Source: Planctomycetota bacterium (GTDB lineage: Bacteria; Planctomycetota; UBA8108; UBA1146; JAJFFE01). From it: a stretch of DNA of 6,739 bases. Where the stretch lies: the NCBI GenBank assembly GCA_020425835.1, contig JAGQRC010000204.1, forward strand, positions 1-6,739, given 5' to 3'. Each line of letters opens with the position of its first letter. Position 1 is the first letter of the stretch. Positions 6,248 through 6,739 of this stretch are shown one piece after another. A program made the translations under genes and the position numbers. The notes under the pieces were generated by a model. The model was not told the DNA's origin and made no database searches. It was given only the letters and a program-made list of their open reading frames with translations.

Positions 6248-6251
6248 GGAG
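6248..6251 (+). promoter_or_regulatory. Shine-Dalgarno deciding the GTG start at 6259
   Basis: GGAG lies 7 bases before GTG 6259. The in-frame ATG at 6277 has only a weak GAG upstream, so the GTG is preferred. Confidence 0.6.
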
Positions 6252-6258
6252 TGACCGA

Positions 6259-6739
6259 GTGTCCGAGAGCCCGAGCATGGATGACCCGAAGTCGAGACCC
6301 GCGTCCCGTCGGATCGCGCCACTCTTCCCACTGCCGGACTTCATCCTGTACCCGGGTACCGTCCAACCGTTGCGGATCTTCGAGCCGCGCTACCTGCAGA
6401 TGGTCGAGACATTGCTCGACTCCCCCGGGCTCCTCGTCATGGGGACCGTGCTCGGTGAGAACAAGCGCGACCTCGGCGCCTCGGACGCCTGCGTCGAACC
6501 GATCGGCACCTTGGCACAACTCCTCGGTTACGAGCGACTCGACAGTGGCGAGTTCTTGATCTCGGTCCTCGGGCTCGTTCGCGTCCACCACTCCGAGTGC
6601 CTCCCCGACCCGAGCGGCGAGCGGTTGTACCGCGAGGTCAGCATCGACGTCGTCGACGCCGAGACGGATCCCCGCGTGGAGGAGCAACTCCGCCCCTCCC
6701 TCCAAGAAGCGCTGCAGTCGCGTTGGTCGTCGGAGTCGG
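6259..6739 (+). CDS. LON substrate-binding (N-terminal) domain protein, 3' end cut by window
   Basis: The gene has 160 codons and runs off the window end. After a polar start (residues 1-19) comes the hallmark of the LON N-terminal domain: IAPLFPLPDFILYPGT (19-34), then LRIFEPRYLQMVETLL (38-53). The strand LLVMGTVL and the segment EPIGTLAQLLGYERLDSGEF with ISVLGLVRVH follow, as in that family. In the Lon protease this domain helps recognise substrates. Standalone copies of roughly 200 residues, without ATPase or protease parts, are common in bacteria and their role is poorly defined. Whether protease domains follow cannot be seen here; a short standalone protein is the likelier form because helix-rich sequence begins around residue 135 as in the standalone type. 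The start is GTG 6259 from its ribosome site. The gene is divergent from the HMA-like membrane-protein gene. Confidence 0.85.
   Translation, partial: MSESPSMDDPKSRPASRRIAPLFPLPDFILYPGTVQPLRIFEPRYLQMVETLLDSPGLLVMGTVLGENKRDLGASDACVEPIGTLAQLLGYERLDSGEFLISVLGLVRVHHSECLPDPSGERLYREVSIDVVDAETDPRVEEQLRPSLQEALQSRWSSES

Larger units (their letters stand above)
5797..6258. other. 462-base divergent non-coding region
   Basis: It lies between the divergent HMA-like membrane-protein gene and LON-domain gene. Frames crossing it on both strands show no domain, no ribosome site with a sensible start, and Arg/Ser-rich shadow composition. It holds a candidate minus-strand promoter (5912-5940), two hairpins in the leader that promoter would make (5832-5851, 5868-5883), a CCGCG-AAA-CGCGG hairpin (6098-6110) and a CCGAC/GTCGG hairpin (6158-6174). 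For the plus strand, TTGACC (6035-6040) and TGATACCAT (6049-6057) are promoter-like pieces but only 11 bases apart, so they do not pair as a sigma-70 promoter. TGATACCAT could act as an extended -10. Confidence 0.5.

Noticed and set aside
5984..6559. 191-codon plus-strand open frame
   Set aside because: It overlaps the LON-domain gene in another frame and is Arg/Ser/Pro-rich; the LON motifs are in the frame of 6259.
5797..6705. Minus-strand extension of the membrane-protein gene
   Set aside because: It would run antisense through the LON-domain gene; the ATG at 5796 has its own ribosome site and begins a sensible membrane-anchor N-terminus.

Overview
The window is high-GC DNA (about two thirds G+C by eye) from a bacterium. 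Signal peptides, a lipobox lipoprotein and a membrane-anchored exported protein point to a Gram-negative-type cell envelope. Standalone NERD/kinase-like proteins, WD40 lipoproteins and TPR proteins are common in large-genome lineages such as Planctomycetota or Myxococcota. The sequence alone does not fix the phylum. There is no rRNA, tRNA, CRISPR array, transposase or integrase, and codon use looks even across the genes.

Layout. Positions 1-358 are mostly non-coding and hold several strong dyads. A two-gene plus-strand operon follows: a secreted protein of unknown function (359-1015) overlaps by ATGA a TPR-like protein (1012-2442). That operon meets, with no intergenic base, the minus-strand gene for a NERD plus protein-kinase-like protein (2443-3876). 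The kinase-like gene is transcribed away from a WD40-propeller lipoprotein gene (3927-5096) across a 50-base spacer. The lipoprotein gene converges, 13 bases apart, on a minus-strand gene for a single-pass membrane protein with a cysteine-less HMA-like domain (5110-5796). A 462-base non-coding stretch follows, with a candidate promoter and hairpins. Last is a plus-strand gene for a LON substrate-binding-domain protein, cut by the window end (6259-6739).

How the genes fit together. Only the secreted protein/TPR pair is clearly one transcription unit. The kinase-like protein and the WD40 lipoprotein share a very short divergent spacer with a dyad centred exactly in it, so they may be co-regulated. 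The kinase-like protein keeps the HRD aspartate and the NERD nuclease-type residues, but by eye it lacks the ATP-anchoring lysine and has Asn in place of the DFG aspartate. It may therefore be a pseudokinase or an atypical kinase. No known defence system (BREX/Pgl, DISARM and similar) is complete here. That this region forms one pathway is not shown by the sequence.
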